Made by a program: the position numbers and the translations under genes
The notes under the pieces: model-generated
Told to the model about the DNA's origin: nothing
Databases searched by the model: none
Seen by the model: only the letters and a program-made list of their open reading frames with translations
Assembly (NCBI GenBank): GCA_037127315.1
Contig: JBBBDQ010000307.1
Span: 2,578,501-2,642,500, forward strand
Reading direction: 5' to 3'
From: Ascarosepion bandense
Taxonomy: Eukaryota; Mollusca; Cephalopoda; Sepiida; Sepiidae
Length of the DNA: 64,000 nucleotides
Part shown: positions 42,730 to 53,234 of the stretch, piece by piece
Layout: each line of letters begins with the position of its first letter
Numbering within the stretch: position 1 is the first letter of the stretch

Positions 42730-43563
42730 CCGTATATACTCGAGTATAGTACGAGTTTTTTAATAAGCTTTTAACGCTAAAAATAGGAGGTTGCACTATA
42801 CAAAGGTAACTGTTTTTGAAGAGATTCATAATTATGCATTTTCGCATCGTTCGGATTATTGTCCCCCATTTTTATTGCCATGTTTACGAGGTAGTACGCT
42901 CCGGCCTTCTTCACGTGTTAGGAATTTCGAACCGAACTCTTTATTACGAACTCTGGAGTAGATATTTACTCTACTTCCCCATTGGAACGAGATGTGACAC
43001 AAGGTCAGTTTTTAACGTGGGGAACCTGAGTACAAACGCTCAGGCCATTGGTCAAATCTTACCCAGTCCCCGCCTAATCGATAACTGGGTACCAAACTGG
43101 TCTTATCTGGTTAGAGTTGGTCTTATGCCACCCACCACAAAATGTGGCAGGTGGGTATGATCCCTGGAGTATATCATTCTCCTTCCATGTGCAATGAGAC
43201 TTCCAGTAGCCATGTAGTTATCTCCTTTTAAGTCAACTCTCTAAGTGATTTGTTCACTACTGCTGTAACCTGGAATTGAACTCAGTTATTTGGGCCAAGA
43301 TTTTGGAACTATCCCTCTTGTATATTCACTGGACCATGTGTCCTCAAGAACATTACTTGAATTGTCGTAAATATTGCATTAATGATGAGGACAACAGTGT
43401 AAATAATGTGAATAGTATATCATCTCAGAAGTATAGGCGAATACTTTCAGTTACTAGCTGCACTATACACAGATAAATATCTCGGGAGAGAAGCAGATCT
43501 TTTCATACAAACTGAAGTGACTTCATTATACATCATGTCTGTTTATACCCGAGTATATACGGT
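42730..43563. mobile_element. TIR element (CCGTATATACTCG) with nested SINE-F
   Basis: Ends CCGTATATACTCGAGTATA and its inverse TATACCCGAGTATATACGG, each flanked by TA (42728-42729, 43564-43565). The interior contains a split SINE-F and no transposase. The family is uncertain. Confidence 0.6.
42850..43285 (-). mobile_element. SINE-F, interrupted by ~190 bases
   Basis: 5' and 3' body blocks (ccttcttcacgtgttagg at ~42905; gagtatatcattctcc at ~43167; ctgctgtaacctggaattg at ~43262) are separated by an unrelated piece at about 42960-43155. Confidence 0.55.
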
Positions 43564-43565
43564 AG

Positions 43566-44125
43566 TTTAAATAATTTTTTGTTAATTTTCCACCCGGCAT
43601 GATGCTTATTTGACATGGCATGCTTTTTTTTTTATTTTCTCCGTGGTACACTTCTTTTTTGTCTCAAAGAATAATGCCCAGTATTGCAATGATTGGCTAC
43701 GGTAGGCTTGCTATTTTCAAAATCCGGGGTTACATTAGACAAATGCTAACTGATATTTTTAACTTTCACGCAAAAAAAAAAAAAATAATAATAATAATAA
43801 AGTTTCGCACTATACATGAAGTTTGCCTTTATACACGAATCTATAGGTAAACTGGTATTCACTATAAAACCATACAACATTAAATACTATTCGTTGTAAA
43901 ATAAACTCCAGAACATTGTACTAAATATTTCTATTAATCTATAATGTCGGTTTGTTCGCATAAATAATTACATTAACAGGCAGAGACGTTCTTGGGCTTT
44001 TGATTTTAAATTTACCTTCAGTGCTGTGTTAATATTGCACACAGAAATCTATAGGAGTCTTAACTGAACGAAGAACTGGTACAAACAATAGCTTAAAGGA
44101 ATGTATTTTAAACTGTATGAATTTT
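43566..44125. other. unassigned, with (AAT)n run
   Basis: (AAT)n at ~43783-43800 after an A-run. No other motif. Confidence 0.3.
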
Positions 44126-44127
44126 AG

Positions 44128-44250
44128 AGGTGCGTTGTGGTGTTGTGGATATTGGCTCGGAACGAAAAATCGGAGAGCCGAGTTCGAATTTCAGTTGAAT
44201 TCGTTGCATTCACTTATACGCATAGTCCTGAGAAAGATATTAATCCGTGG

Positions 44251-44294
<44 letters not shown>

Positions 44295-44435
44295 GGTTAA
44301 ATAGCAGGATAGACTGGCTTCTGTAGCCTTGGTTGGCAATCAATCTACCGCAGAAAGTAAATGCAACCCACTGGAGGAAATTTACCCAGTTAGTCTTGAT
44401 TCGAAAGAGACTTTGTGCCACGTCAAAGATATGCC
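44128..44435 (+). mobile_element. SINE-A with (CT)n expansion
   Basis: Complete head (gcgttgtggtg, gagttcgaattt) and 3' half. The middle 'cttctctctcc' pyrimidine stretch is expanded into (CT)n at 44253-44294. Confidence 0.8.
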
Positions 44436-44574
44436 TAGCAAATTACTAATATATAATGTGAAGAAGTTTGTCACTTAACAGTATTATTTCAGTCATGTCG
44501 ACTTTGAAGTTTCCTGACGGTATTATTGTGATGTCTGCTCTTCAGGGTTTTTAATTTTTCTACAGAAAAAAAGA

Positions 44575-45000
44575 CCTGTGAGGCTACGAAACTACGAAGT
44601 CAGCATCACTGAAATAACACTAAGCGACAAACTTCTCCACATCAAATGCAGACGACAATTCTACTCCTTCAGCTTCTTTCCTCGCACTTCCCGCTTGTGG
44701 AACTCGCTTTCTTATTCTTGCTTTCCTGACGGCTACAACCTCCAGGAATTTAAATGCAAGGTCAATACTCATCTCTTAACAAAATTACCCTAATTCTTTC
44801 CACATCGCGCTGTATATCCTGTCCTTTCTCTCCACCTTTGCAACCGTCATCACACCTGTATTTCCATCCTTCTCTCGCTCCTTTCTAACTGGTTCGTCCT
44901 TCTCTTCAATCTCCTAATCTTTTTTTCTTATGTAGCCCCCTGCACATCAGTGGCGTTGCCGCCTTGCTCGGGGCGATTTGATTAAAAAAATTTAATTTTG
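44575..45000 (+). pseudogene. CR1-like LINE ORF2 end, 3' UTR and tail
   Basis: A frame to the stop at 44793 shows CRRQFYSFSFFPRTSRLWNS and FPDGYNLQEFKCKVNTHLL, then a pyrimidine-rich 3' UTR. It then shows the tail 'tagccccctgcacatcagtg' and 'gccttgctcggggcgat' and an A-rich end. This copy defines the LINE tail that SINE-E shares. Confidence 0.8.
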
Positions 45001-45119
45001 TTATCACTCTCTCCTTATCCTGAAATAGAGTACTTTGACAAAAAAAAACTGCTTGCCTAAAATGACTTTCTACTAGTAAACTATTGAAAAGAAAACAAAA
45101 ATATCTGCAATTTTGGCAA

Positions 45120-45545
45120 TAAACCACATTGCAATACAATATCTGTTCGGGTGCTCCTGCTACCCACTTAGGGGTCCTTGACAAAATTCAACGGAGAATC
45201 TGCAATGTGATCGATCCCTAATTGGCTACTCGGAACCAGTCACTTTCTCAACAGCGCAATGTGGCTTCCCTGTGTCTCTTCTTCAAATACTTTCACGGCT
45301 TCTGCTCCGATGGACTTAGTTCACTATACGAATTTACTGGAGCCACAAGATTAGCAACTAGGTCCCACAATTTTACTGTGAAACCAATAAGATTTAAACG
45401 CAAATTCTACTCCATCAGCTTCTTTTCTCGCACTTCCTGCCTGTGGAATTCTCTTCTATTTACTTGCTTCCCCGACAGTTACAATCTCCAAGAATTTAAA
45501 TGTAAAGTCGATAGTCATATCCTATCTCACTAACTTGCATCCCCT
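45120..45545 (+). pseudogene. CR1-like LINE ORF2 C-terminus, second copy
   Basis: Scraps of LDKIQRRICNVID, then NVASLCLFFKYFHGFCSDGL, TGATRLATRSHNFTVK and SRTSCLWNSLLFTCFPDSYN, so it reaches further upstream than the other copies. One stop near 45222; otherwise largely open to 45533. Confidence 0.75.
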
Positions 45546-45659
45546 CTCTCATGCTCTCATCTCATTTCTGCAGTATTCTCATCCCTCTCCTAGCCGCTTC
45601 CTGACACCCCCTGTATTCTGCCACTACTTCTCATAACTTTCCTCCTATGATGAGAGTAC

Positions 45660-46247
45660 AATTAAACAACATTTTTTAGAAAAACATAACCATACAGGTA
45701 ATATAAGGCAGATTTTAGTCAACAATACAATAATCCTCACTCATACACACAGTAAAAAGAACCTTCAGATATTGGAGGCCATCTACATTAAATCCAAACA
45801 ACCCACACTTAATAAAATCACATTTAAATCTGGTCATAACACAATACATTGCATTTAGACATATGATTTTGTTAACATTTCGGACTCACACGCGGTGTGA
45901 CGTTATAGAACCGCATTGCAAATTTACGAACTGCGTTTGCTATTTTTGGTAACTGTTAGCGTTGCTTAGCAAAATTTCATGCCAACACAAGATATAATCG
46001 TCTTTGATGATGGATGTTTTTATATTAACATCCTTGTAACCTCTCTGAAGATGGCTCATGTGAGCCGAAAGCTTAGAACCAGCATAATAAAAAAATTATC
46101 CAAATGTTGGAGAATTTTTGTTTTTATTTTCACCTGAAATTAAAGCCAAAATACGATGTTGAATGGTTCATGTTTAAACAGGATAAACATTCATTGTCTG
46201 TTATATTTAACAGTATGTTTAGAAAATTATCTGCTGCCTCGATACAC

Positions 46248-46250
<3 letters not shown>
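45660..46250 (+). mobile_element. PLE C-terminus and 3' end
   Basis: 45755-45850 translates as LQILEAIYIKSKQPTLNKI then FKSGHNTLHLD, the end of the GIY-YIG nuclease of Penelope-like elements (the catalytic-Glu 'EA' helix and the 'K-P-LN' tail). The downstream part is the hairpin-bearing terminus shared with 17935-18530 and 34885-35338. Bounded by (TA)n. Confidence 0.75.
46045..46070 (+). ncRNA. hammerhead-like core in PLE 3' end
   Basis: CTGAAGA, T, GGCTC, ATGT, GAGCC, GAAA, identical in order and sequence to 35132-35157. It sits downstream of a recognisable PLE ORF, which ties the motif to the element. Confidence 0.55.

Positions 46251-46300
<50 letters not shown>
46251..46300. repeat. (TA)n microsatellite
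   Basis: Adjoins the PLE 3' end. Confidence 0.95.
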
Positions 46301-46307
<7 letters not shown>

Positions 46308-46689
46308 TTATTTTTTTTTTTTAATCCAACATTTTTATTACTTTTTCAACGCTAATAGGATAATGTATTGGTATGTCACATGCCTAGTTACCAACAAGTC
46401 AGAGATAGCTGTGTAATGACAAAACAAACAGGCAAAGTTAATTTCGTTTGTTTTCATATTTGAATGGATTTTCATTTATTCAGCATTATTTATTTATTAT
46501 TATATAATATTTTTAGTGGCGACATATATTTAAATTTCTGAATATATGTTTTTTTTGGGGTTTTTTTTTTGTTCATTTTCTTAAAAAGTGAAATTAATAT
46601 TAACCGGCATGAGAAACAATACCAAATAATAAAAAAATAAGAAATATATTTAAATGTGGACGCCAATGTTAATAATTTTTTATAATCAT

Positions 46690-46920
46690 TTTACACCAAG
46701 CAAAGTTGAAATGCCACTGGTGTGCAGGGGGTTACATAGAAAAGGTACAGGGGATGTCGAAGAAAAGAAAAGATAAGATAAGATAAGGATGGAAATCAAG
46801 TAAATAAAAAGATGACAATTGACATTGCATTTAAACTTTTGGAGATTGTAGCTCTCAGGAGAGCAAGCAAATGGAAGTGAGTTTCACAAATGAGAAGTGC
46901 AAGAAAAGAAAGTTTCCAGT
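46690..46920 (-). mobile_element. CR1-like LINE 3' fragment
   Basis: Minus-strand tail (caccaagcaaagttg ... gcagggggttacat) and decayed end of ORF2 (FKCNVN-type block near 46825). Confidence 0.6.
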
Positions 46921-47029
46921 GTCCCCTTTTTGTGCGTAATTCATATTGCACAACGGAAATATAAATGTATTGAACATTTTTAATGCAACTGAGTACTGAT
47001 CTAATTTAATTATGACCAGAAACTTATAT

Positions 47030-47051
47030 ATATATATATATATATATATAA
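47030..47051. repeat. (TA)n microsatellite
   Basis: Between the two CR1 fragments. Confidence 0.85.
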
Positions 47052-47055
47052 ATGA

Positions 47056-47310
47056 GTAATTATTTTACCCCAAGCAAGGCAGAAATGCTATTGATGTGCA
47101 GGGGGTTACTTACAGTGAGAGAATAAAAAAAGGTATAGGGGATGTTGAAGAGAAGATAAGAGATGTTTGAGAATCAAGTAGATAAAAAAATGACAATTGA
47201 CATTGCATTTAAACTTTTGGAGATTGTAGCTCTCAGGAGAGCAAGCAAATCGAAGTGAGTTCCACAAATGAGAAGTGTGAGAAAAGAAACTTTTAAGAAC
47301 TTAAATTCCG
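47056..47310 (-). mobile_element. CR1-like LINE 3' fragment, close relative of 46690-46920
   Basis: Shares an almost identical ~110-base run (acaattgacattgc ... gagcaagcaaat) with 46690-46920, so the two probably arose by local duplication. Confidence 0.6.
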
Positions 47311-47319
47311 TTTGTTATT

Positions 47320-47877
47320 TGTTTGTCTTATCTTTACACAGCTATCTTCGACTTGTTGGTAACCAAGCATGCGACATACCAATATCCCAGCCTATCAGCA
47401 CTTAAATATTTGGATAGATTTAGCTTCGACACATAATTTTTTTTTCTTAATAATCTAACACTTGTATGCTATAATATTCGACTTAGCGTGTTTGTTTTGA
47501 TTACTTTCATCACAACGTGGCGCCCCTTCTTTTCGGCTAACTTATCTGATGTCAATGTAGTTACTTTCGCGTAAAATAGAATTAGCGAGTTAATTTCGCG
47601 TAAAATAGAATTAGTGAGCAAAAGTAAAGTACCCTTCACACTAATCTTCTTGTAAAAAGCGAGAATTCCTCTTCACTCCTTATCTATGGGTTAAATAGTG
47701 TAGAGAGCTCTCCACACTTGAGTGACAGCTATTATATATGTACAATTTTGAATTCAAAACATTGGGAAAAGCCAACAGAAAGCACTCGACTATCTTCAGC
47801 TTTGTCAATTAACACACATTAAAGGAAGCTGTGGACAGCTATCATCACCTACGTCATGACGTATGATAGTTGATTTA
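47320..47877. other. inverted-repeat arm, SINE-A scrap, unassigned sequence
   Basis: 47328-47392 is an inverse copy of 46363-46425 (cagctatct...cttgttggtaacca). 47640-47700 resembles a SINE-A middle. The remainder is unassigned. Confidence 0.4.
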
Positions 47878-48220
47878 CTAAGCGCCGCTTAGATGTGGCA
47901 CAAGGTCGAAGGTATGTGGTACCCAGTGAGGATCGAACTCACTACTCAGTTGTAATAGGCTTGCTAACAATTGCACCACATCGGGGTGCCCATTGGTGAT
48001 TTTCTAAGCATAGTTTAAATGTGGCACAAGGCTGGATGTATGGGACACCCATTGTGAATTGAACTCACTACACAATTATAATGATTTTAGCGAGACGCCC
48101 CACAATATTCTAAGCCCAACTTAGATGCGGCACAAAAATATGGGACTCAACTGTAATGATTCTAGCGAGACAATCTTGCTTACCCTAACCCTAACCCTAA
48201 CCCACCACGAGGTGCCTATG
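47878..48220 (-). mobile_element. three tandem SINE-B copies
   Basis: Three minus-strand units start near 47878, 48000 and 48108. Each has 'ttagatg(t/c)ggcacaa' and a tRNA-like region, increasingly worn. The third ends in a telomere-like run before 'ccaccacgaggtgcc', the SINE-B head. Confidence 0.7.
48182..48203. repeat. short (CCCTAA)n run
   Basis: Three and a half copies of the animal telomere repeat, inside the A-box region of the third SINE-B. Confidence 0.85.
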
Positions 48221-48608
48221 ACTTATGATAATTACTCAGCTTAGTTTGGCTCGATAAAAGACCGGGAGAACTGCAGTAAGGAGACTGTGATATGCTGAAA
48301 GTGGAAAAAGTGCCTGTATTAAAATTCAGCCTTGTAATTTTTTTTTTTTTTTTTGAATGGGTTTGAATCTTGCCTAGAAACGCTCGTGCGGATATAGGCC
48401 ACCACCTCCGCTCTAGTTGTCGATAATTGTGACGACTTTGTAACAAATGATTTTGCGTAACATATCCAGAAAAGAAACGCCTTGAAGCGGATGTTATTTA
48501 TATTTTCTCGCAAATCATTTTAAACAACGTGGAATATTCGCCGCGCAGATGTGGGCTGATGAACGCGAGACAACAGTGCTTTCATTATAATATCCTAATT
48601 TCAGAATG

Positions 48609-48660
<52 letters not shown>

Positions 48661-48929
48661 TGATTTTGCTCTTTTACGGGCATAATCTTTTTTTTCTGAA
48701 AGACTGAGTTTAGAAATTCCACAAAAATCTGGGCTGATTAATGCGATACTACAGTGTTCTCTTTGTATTATTATTATTATTATTATTATTAAAGAAAGGG
48801 CACCACACTAGGTGGTGCTCTAATTTAAATATACAAATATCCTGATCATGATAATCATTAATCGTGCAACATAAAACAAAATGTAGACATGAACTGGTAT
48901 AAATTTATAAGTCTTTATTTTATTGTTTT
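48221..48929. other. unassigned, with microsatellites
   Basis: A T16 run (~48339), (CA)n-(TA)n at 48609-48658 and (ATT)n at 48768-48791. No gene recognised. Confidence 0.4.
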
Positions 48930-49255
48930 TAATCATTTCACTCCAAGTAAGGCAATAAAGCCACTAAGACGTCAGAGAAGAAGTTGAGGAGAAAGAACAA
49001 CAAAAAAAGGGAGGTTTCAAACAGAAAATATGATATTGACGATGTATTTACGTTTCTGGCGATTATAGTCGCTAGAAAATCCGGAAAAAAGTTCCGCAAG
49101 CGGGAATTTTGAAAGAAGAAACTGCTAAGATAGAACTTGCGGTTACGTTCAGCAATCTCAACAGTAAAATGAGGAATCATAGCTGCCGATACGCTTAAAT
49201 TCAAGAAAAAGACGTACCAAAGCGGGAAGCTCATCATAATACTAAACATGAAAAT
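48930..49255 (-). pseudogene. CR1-like LINE 3' end, decayed
   Basis: The minus frame to 48938 shows AAMIPHFTVEIAERNRKFYL and SRLRNFF, the diverged FYS..RLWN block, then the tail complement at 48940-48965. Confidence 0.6.
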
Positions 49256-49259
49256 CTTT

Positions 49260-49650
49260 ATTTTATCAATTTACCCTAACCAAGGCAATGATACCACTAA
49301 GACGCAAGTGATTATTGGGAGTGAAAGAAAATGAGAAAACATTAGAAAGAACCGGATATCACATCCTAAACAGGAAACAAAGGATAAACCTCTATTCCTG
49401 TTTAAAAGACCAAAAAGTGTAAATCGAACGATAGGCGAACTTAACTACACCTATTGAGGAAAAATAAAATGAAGAGTGAATAAAGATTCTAGTGTTTAGG
49501 TAGAGACGTTAGAAGTATAGAGCTAAAGTAGATTTAAAAGGAATTGGTAACCCAGTCATAAACAGGAAACAAAGGAAAAACTTCTACTCCTGGTCAAAAA
49601 CACTGGGTGCTTTTGAACCGGACAATAAGTGAATCAATTTTATAGAAAAA
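49260..49650 (-). mobile_element. two SINE-E remnants
   Basis: Reverse-strand tail (aaccaaggcaatgatacc) and body (cacatcctaaacaggaaac) at 49270-49400. A second body (tcataaacaggaaacaaagg) lies at 49555-49585. Confidence 0.5.
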
Positions 49651-49734
49651 TTAGAGGGTCGCTTTCTCAAGAGTATTTGTTCGTATGTGAATGCCAGTTG
49701 AATTCATGGCATTCACTTCCGTACAGGAAAATTT

Positions 49735-50180
49735 CCCTAGAAACAAAGAGAGTGCTAAATTTCTATGTGATGTCAGTTCTTTAATACGGAAGTGAATGCT
49801 GGACAATATCATCGAAAATGAAGGGAAAACTTGAAGCAACTGAAATGTGGTTCTACAGAAGGATGCTGCGGATATCATGGATCGAACATGTGAGCAATGA
49901 TGAGGTTTTAGAAAGGATGGAAACAAAAAGAAAATAAATACTGATCATCCGCAAGAGACAACGGAAGTTCCTGGGACACGCAATGAGGAAGGAGGACTTG
50001 GAGACCCTGATACCAACAGACCAGTTAGAAGGAAGAAACAGAGGAAGGCAGCGGATAATATATTTGAATGGCCTGATCAGGTGGATGACGACGTGGGTTG
50101 CATGGAGTAACAGGAGAAAGCGTGCTAAGAGCCACCAGGGATAGGAAGACGTGGAAAGCCCTGATCGCCTACGTCCTGAA
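49735..50180 (+). pseudogene. RTE-like LINE ORF C-terminus
   Basis: Translates YGSECWTISSKMKGKLEATE, then MLRISWIEHVSNDEVLERM, KRQRKFLGHAMRKEDLE and RQRIIYLNGLIRWM. It ends with the W-K block and the tail 'gatcgcctacgtcctgaaat'. Few interruptions, so one of the better copies. Confidence 0.75.
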
Positions 50181-50730
50181 ATGACAGGGCACATAGAAGA
50201 AAATATATGCCAACTGTTTATAAGAAATTATAATGTGGATATAAAGTGGGGGATCAACTCTATATTATAATCAATATATAAACTGATCCCTCATCTTGTG
50301 GACATGCTAGTTTCTATACATTTATATTCTAGATTTATGGGCGTGAGCTAGTGGATGACAGAACGAGGGTTGCATGGTGTAACAGGAGAAAGCCTGCTAA
50401 GGGCCATCAGGTATAGGAAGACGTGGAAAGCCCTGATCGCCTACGTCCTGAAAGGACAAGGCACATAGAAGAAGATATATGCCAACTGTTTATAAGAAAT
50501 TATAATATGGATATAAAGTGGGGAATCAAATCTATATTATAATCAATATAGAAACTGACCCCTCATTTTATGGCCATGCTAGTTTCTATATATCTATATT
50601 CTAGATTTATGGTTTTGAGCTAGTGGATGACAGAACGAGGGTTGCATGGAGTAACAGGAGAAAGCGTGCTAAGAGCCACCAGGGATAGGGAGACGTGGAA
50701 ATCATGATCGCATACGTCCTGAAAGATTTC
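50085..50730. repeat. 272-bp tandem repeat of LINE end plus hairpin module
   Basis: The phrase 'gctaa(g/a)a/ggcca' recurs at 50124, 50396 and 50668, an exact 272-bp period. Each unit holds the LINE 3' terminus and, ~110 bases on, the ~53-bp hairpin module (50236-50292, 50516-50566). Confidence 0.85.
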
Positions 50731-50739
50731 AGAAGACGG

Positions 50740-51580
50740 ATCGGATTGGCTGAAAGGAAAAGGGAATGACAAAGATGCTTTAATCTCAGATGTTTTAATG
50801 ATACGTCGTACACAAATTTAAATATAATTTCTCCACGCGGGATATCACGTAATATCCACAAAATCAAGCAGTTAGAGTTCCGCCCGAACTCAACCTGATC
50901 GGACACTCTGCCTCCAGGCGAAAAGAGACCTAGACAAGGCTTAGCCAAAGAGCAAAGCCTCGTCTTGGAAAAAAAGGACAGGTGCCCGATCCTGCCTTGT
51001 GTAGAGTCTAAGGGATATTTTCGGCCGAGTTTAAAGGGTTCGGAGATTTTGCATTTAAAAAAAGGCTGTGCGCCGCATTTCGCCTTCTTGGGAAGACAGA
51101 TAAATACCCAGTCAAGCAGAGTGAAAGAAGGAAAAGATAAGGTCCTAAATAAAATATGTAGATTCTTCGGTTTCTGGAGAATTCATGTGTAAGACTGCCG
51201 GATTCATCTGCGTTGTCCCAGGCTAGGACATATTCCGCGAACGAGGAACGGCGAATTTTGGGTTTTCCTAAATTGAGGACTGCCAGCCAGAGTTTTTTTT
51301 TTTTTTTCTATATCTGGGGAAGATAAATTTCTAAAGAGGGAAACGGCGTCATGTGATTGGGAAGGGGTGCAGATTTAGCCCAAGCTAAAAGAGCATAAGC
51401 AATTCCTCTGTTTGATTCCTGTAAACCGACCGAATAACTATCCTTGGAGAGCGTGATATCAGCTTTAAAATCTTTGTATATCACGCATAGATTTTCAAAT
51501 AAGTAATTTATTTCAGAGTTCTTGGGATGAAGAGTCGTCCTTATTTTCTCTATTTATACTCGGACATGTATAAATGAATG
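50740..51580. other. unassigned, relatively non-repetitive stretch
   Basis: The least AT-rich and least repeat-like region of this size. The 75-codon plus frame (50965-51192) is Lys/Arg-rich without recognisable motifs and without good splice borders that I could see. A T16 run lies at ~51294. Confidence 0.3.
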
Positions 51581-51584
51581 TCCG

Positions 51585-51885
51585 TTGTGGTGCAATGGAT
51601 ATCAACTCGGAACGACAAATCGGGGAGCCGAGTTCAAATTCCAGTTGAATTCCTCGCATTCACTTACGCACAAATACCTTTTGGAAAGATATTAATCCGT
51701 CTCTTGCCTCCAGTTATGGGTTAAATAATAAGACATATTGGGTTCTATAGCCTTGGCTGGCAACCAGTCTACCACAGAAAGCAATGTCAATATACTGTAG
51801 GATAATCTTCTGTCTAGTCAGTCTCTTTCGAGACATAATCGCCCAAAGCGTGTATCACGTACGACACTTAACTGACTGACCGATA
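51585..51885 (+). mobile_element. SINE-A, near full length
   Basis: A-box-like tggtgcaatgg (51592), B-box gagttcaaattcc (51629) and 3' end 'cttaactgactgacc'. The terminal hairpin has lost its left arm. Confidence 0.85.
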
Positions 51886-52134
51886 CCCGGACGAATGAAA
51901 CCGGGCGAAAAATAACTGAGCGTTACTAAAGAACTGTACTTCGTTAGTGGATCGAGAACAAACTCCCAGTCTCACTCCCGTAGAATAAATAAAGGGTTCA
52001 GTTCAAAATTTCACCAACGTTACCCGGATTAACAAACACCTGATGAAGGGCCGGAGGACACAACACCTGAAAGGTTGCGATGACAACAAGAAATATGAAG
52101 AAGAATCGTCCGACTATAAATAACGTATATGAAA

Positions 52135-52415
52135 TAGATGTGCAGTGGATATCGGCTCGGAGCGAGAAACTGGGGAGCCGAGTTCGAATTCCAGCTGAAT
52201 TCATTGCATTCACTTACGCGCAAATACCCTTGGGAAAGGTATTAATCCGTTTCTTCCTTCCAGTTATGGGTTAAATGACAGGACTGATTGGGTTCTATAG
52301 CCTTGGCTGGCAACCAGTCTACCGCAAAAAACAATGGCAACCGTTAGCTGGAAAAGATTTTCTGCCCAGTCAGAACGCCTATTATATATCCCGTATGGCA
52401 CATAACTGACTAATA
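52135..52415 (+). mobile_element. SINE-A copy
   Basis: Head 'gtgcagtggatatcggc', B-box gagttcgaattcc (52180) and all later blocks. The terminal hairpin region is deleted (52375-52395). Confidence 0.8.
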
Positions 52416-52644
52416 TAAAGATAGTGTTGACCGTCACAAGGTTTTTTTATGTACGAGGCACCCACGGTAACAGAACTCGCTAATCGGGATTAAGGTTTAG
52501 ATAGACGAACTAGCTACATGGTACCATGTCTGGTGAGACGTCTTCCAAGAGGTCGGTATGCTTCTCTATTAACATGCAAAGTAGACCGCTTAAACAGGCA
52601 TTTTTAACGATATAATCCTGCACTGACTGTCACGCACAAGCGCA

Positions 52645-52770
52645 AAGATTTTGACACTTTAACTGAACAGGTTCATGCCGACTTCGAAGTTATTATATTC
52701 TCATTTGTTACGGCTAGTTTGTAAACTTCGAAGTCGGCAGGAACCTGCTCAGTTAATGTTAAAAACTTTC
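52645..52770. repeat. long hairpin
   Basis: Arms 52645-52692 and 52722-52770 pair through 'cagttaa', 'acctg' and 'gccgacttcgaagtt', with a ~29-base loop. Not a known tRNA or miRNA hairpin to me; probably a fold-back element. Confidence 0.55.
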
Positions 52771-52879
52771 TGCTTATCAACGCTTTTTTTCCACCCCGTG
52801 ATCGAGCACTTTAAGATAAAAAATACATTTTATCAGTAAAACCACTGAAAAACAAGCAAAACATTATCAGAAATAAACA

Positions 52880-52915
52880 CCCACACACACACACACAGAG
52901 ACCCTCTCTCTCTCT

Positions 52916-52955
<40 letters not shown>

Positions 52956-52956
52956 G
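52880..52956. repeat. (CA)n-(CT)n-(TA)n microsatellites
   Basis: Three simple repeats in series. Confidence 0.9.
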
Positions 52957-53142
52957 GCCATACGAAGCATGCATGTAAAAACCTACAATTATATATCTGA
53001 ACAAGATGCCGAAGCGTATGAGTCCAAACAGTACACATGATTATTCCTCCTTTACCCTTAGATAATGCGTTGTTTTTTTTAAAGCTTAAAACCAAATTCC
53101 TTTAAGTTGGTTTCTCAGTACAGTTAATCTAAATAACTAAGT

Positions 53143-53143
53143 T

Positions 53144-53228
<85 letters not shown>
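53143..53228. repeat. (CT)n-(TA)n microsatellite
   Basis: CT run to ~53169, then a pure TA run to ~53227, immediately upstream of the PLE endonuclease fragment. Confidence 0.95.

Positions 53229-53234
<6 letters not shown>

Noticed and set aside
50965..51192. 75-codon ORF as a small gene
   Set aside because: No homology recognised and no splice or promoter evidence. Left as unassigned block.
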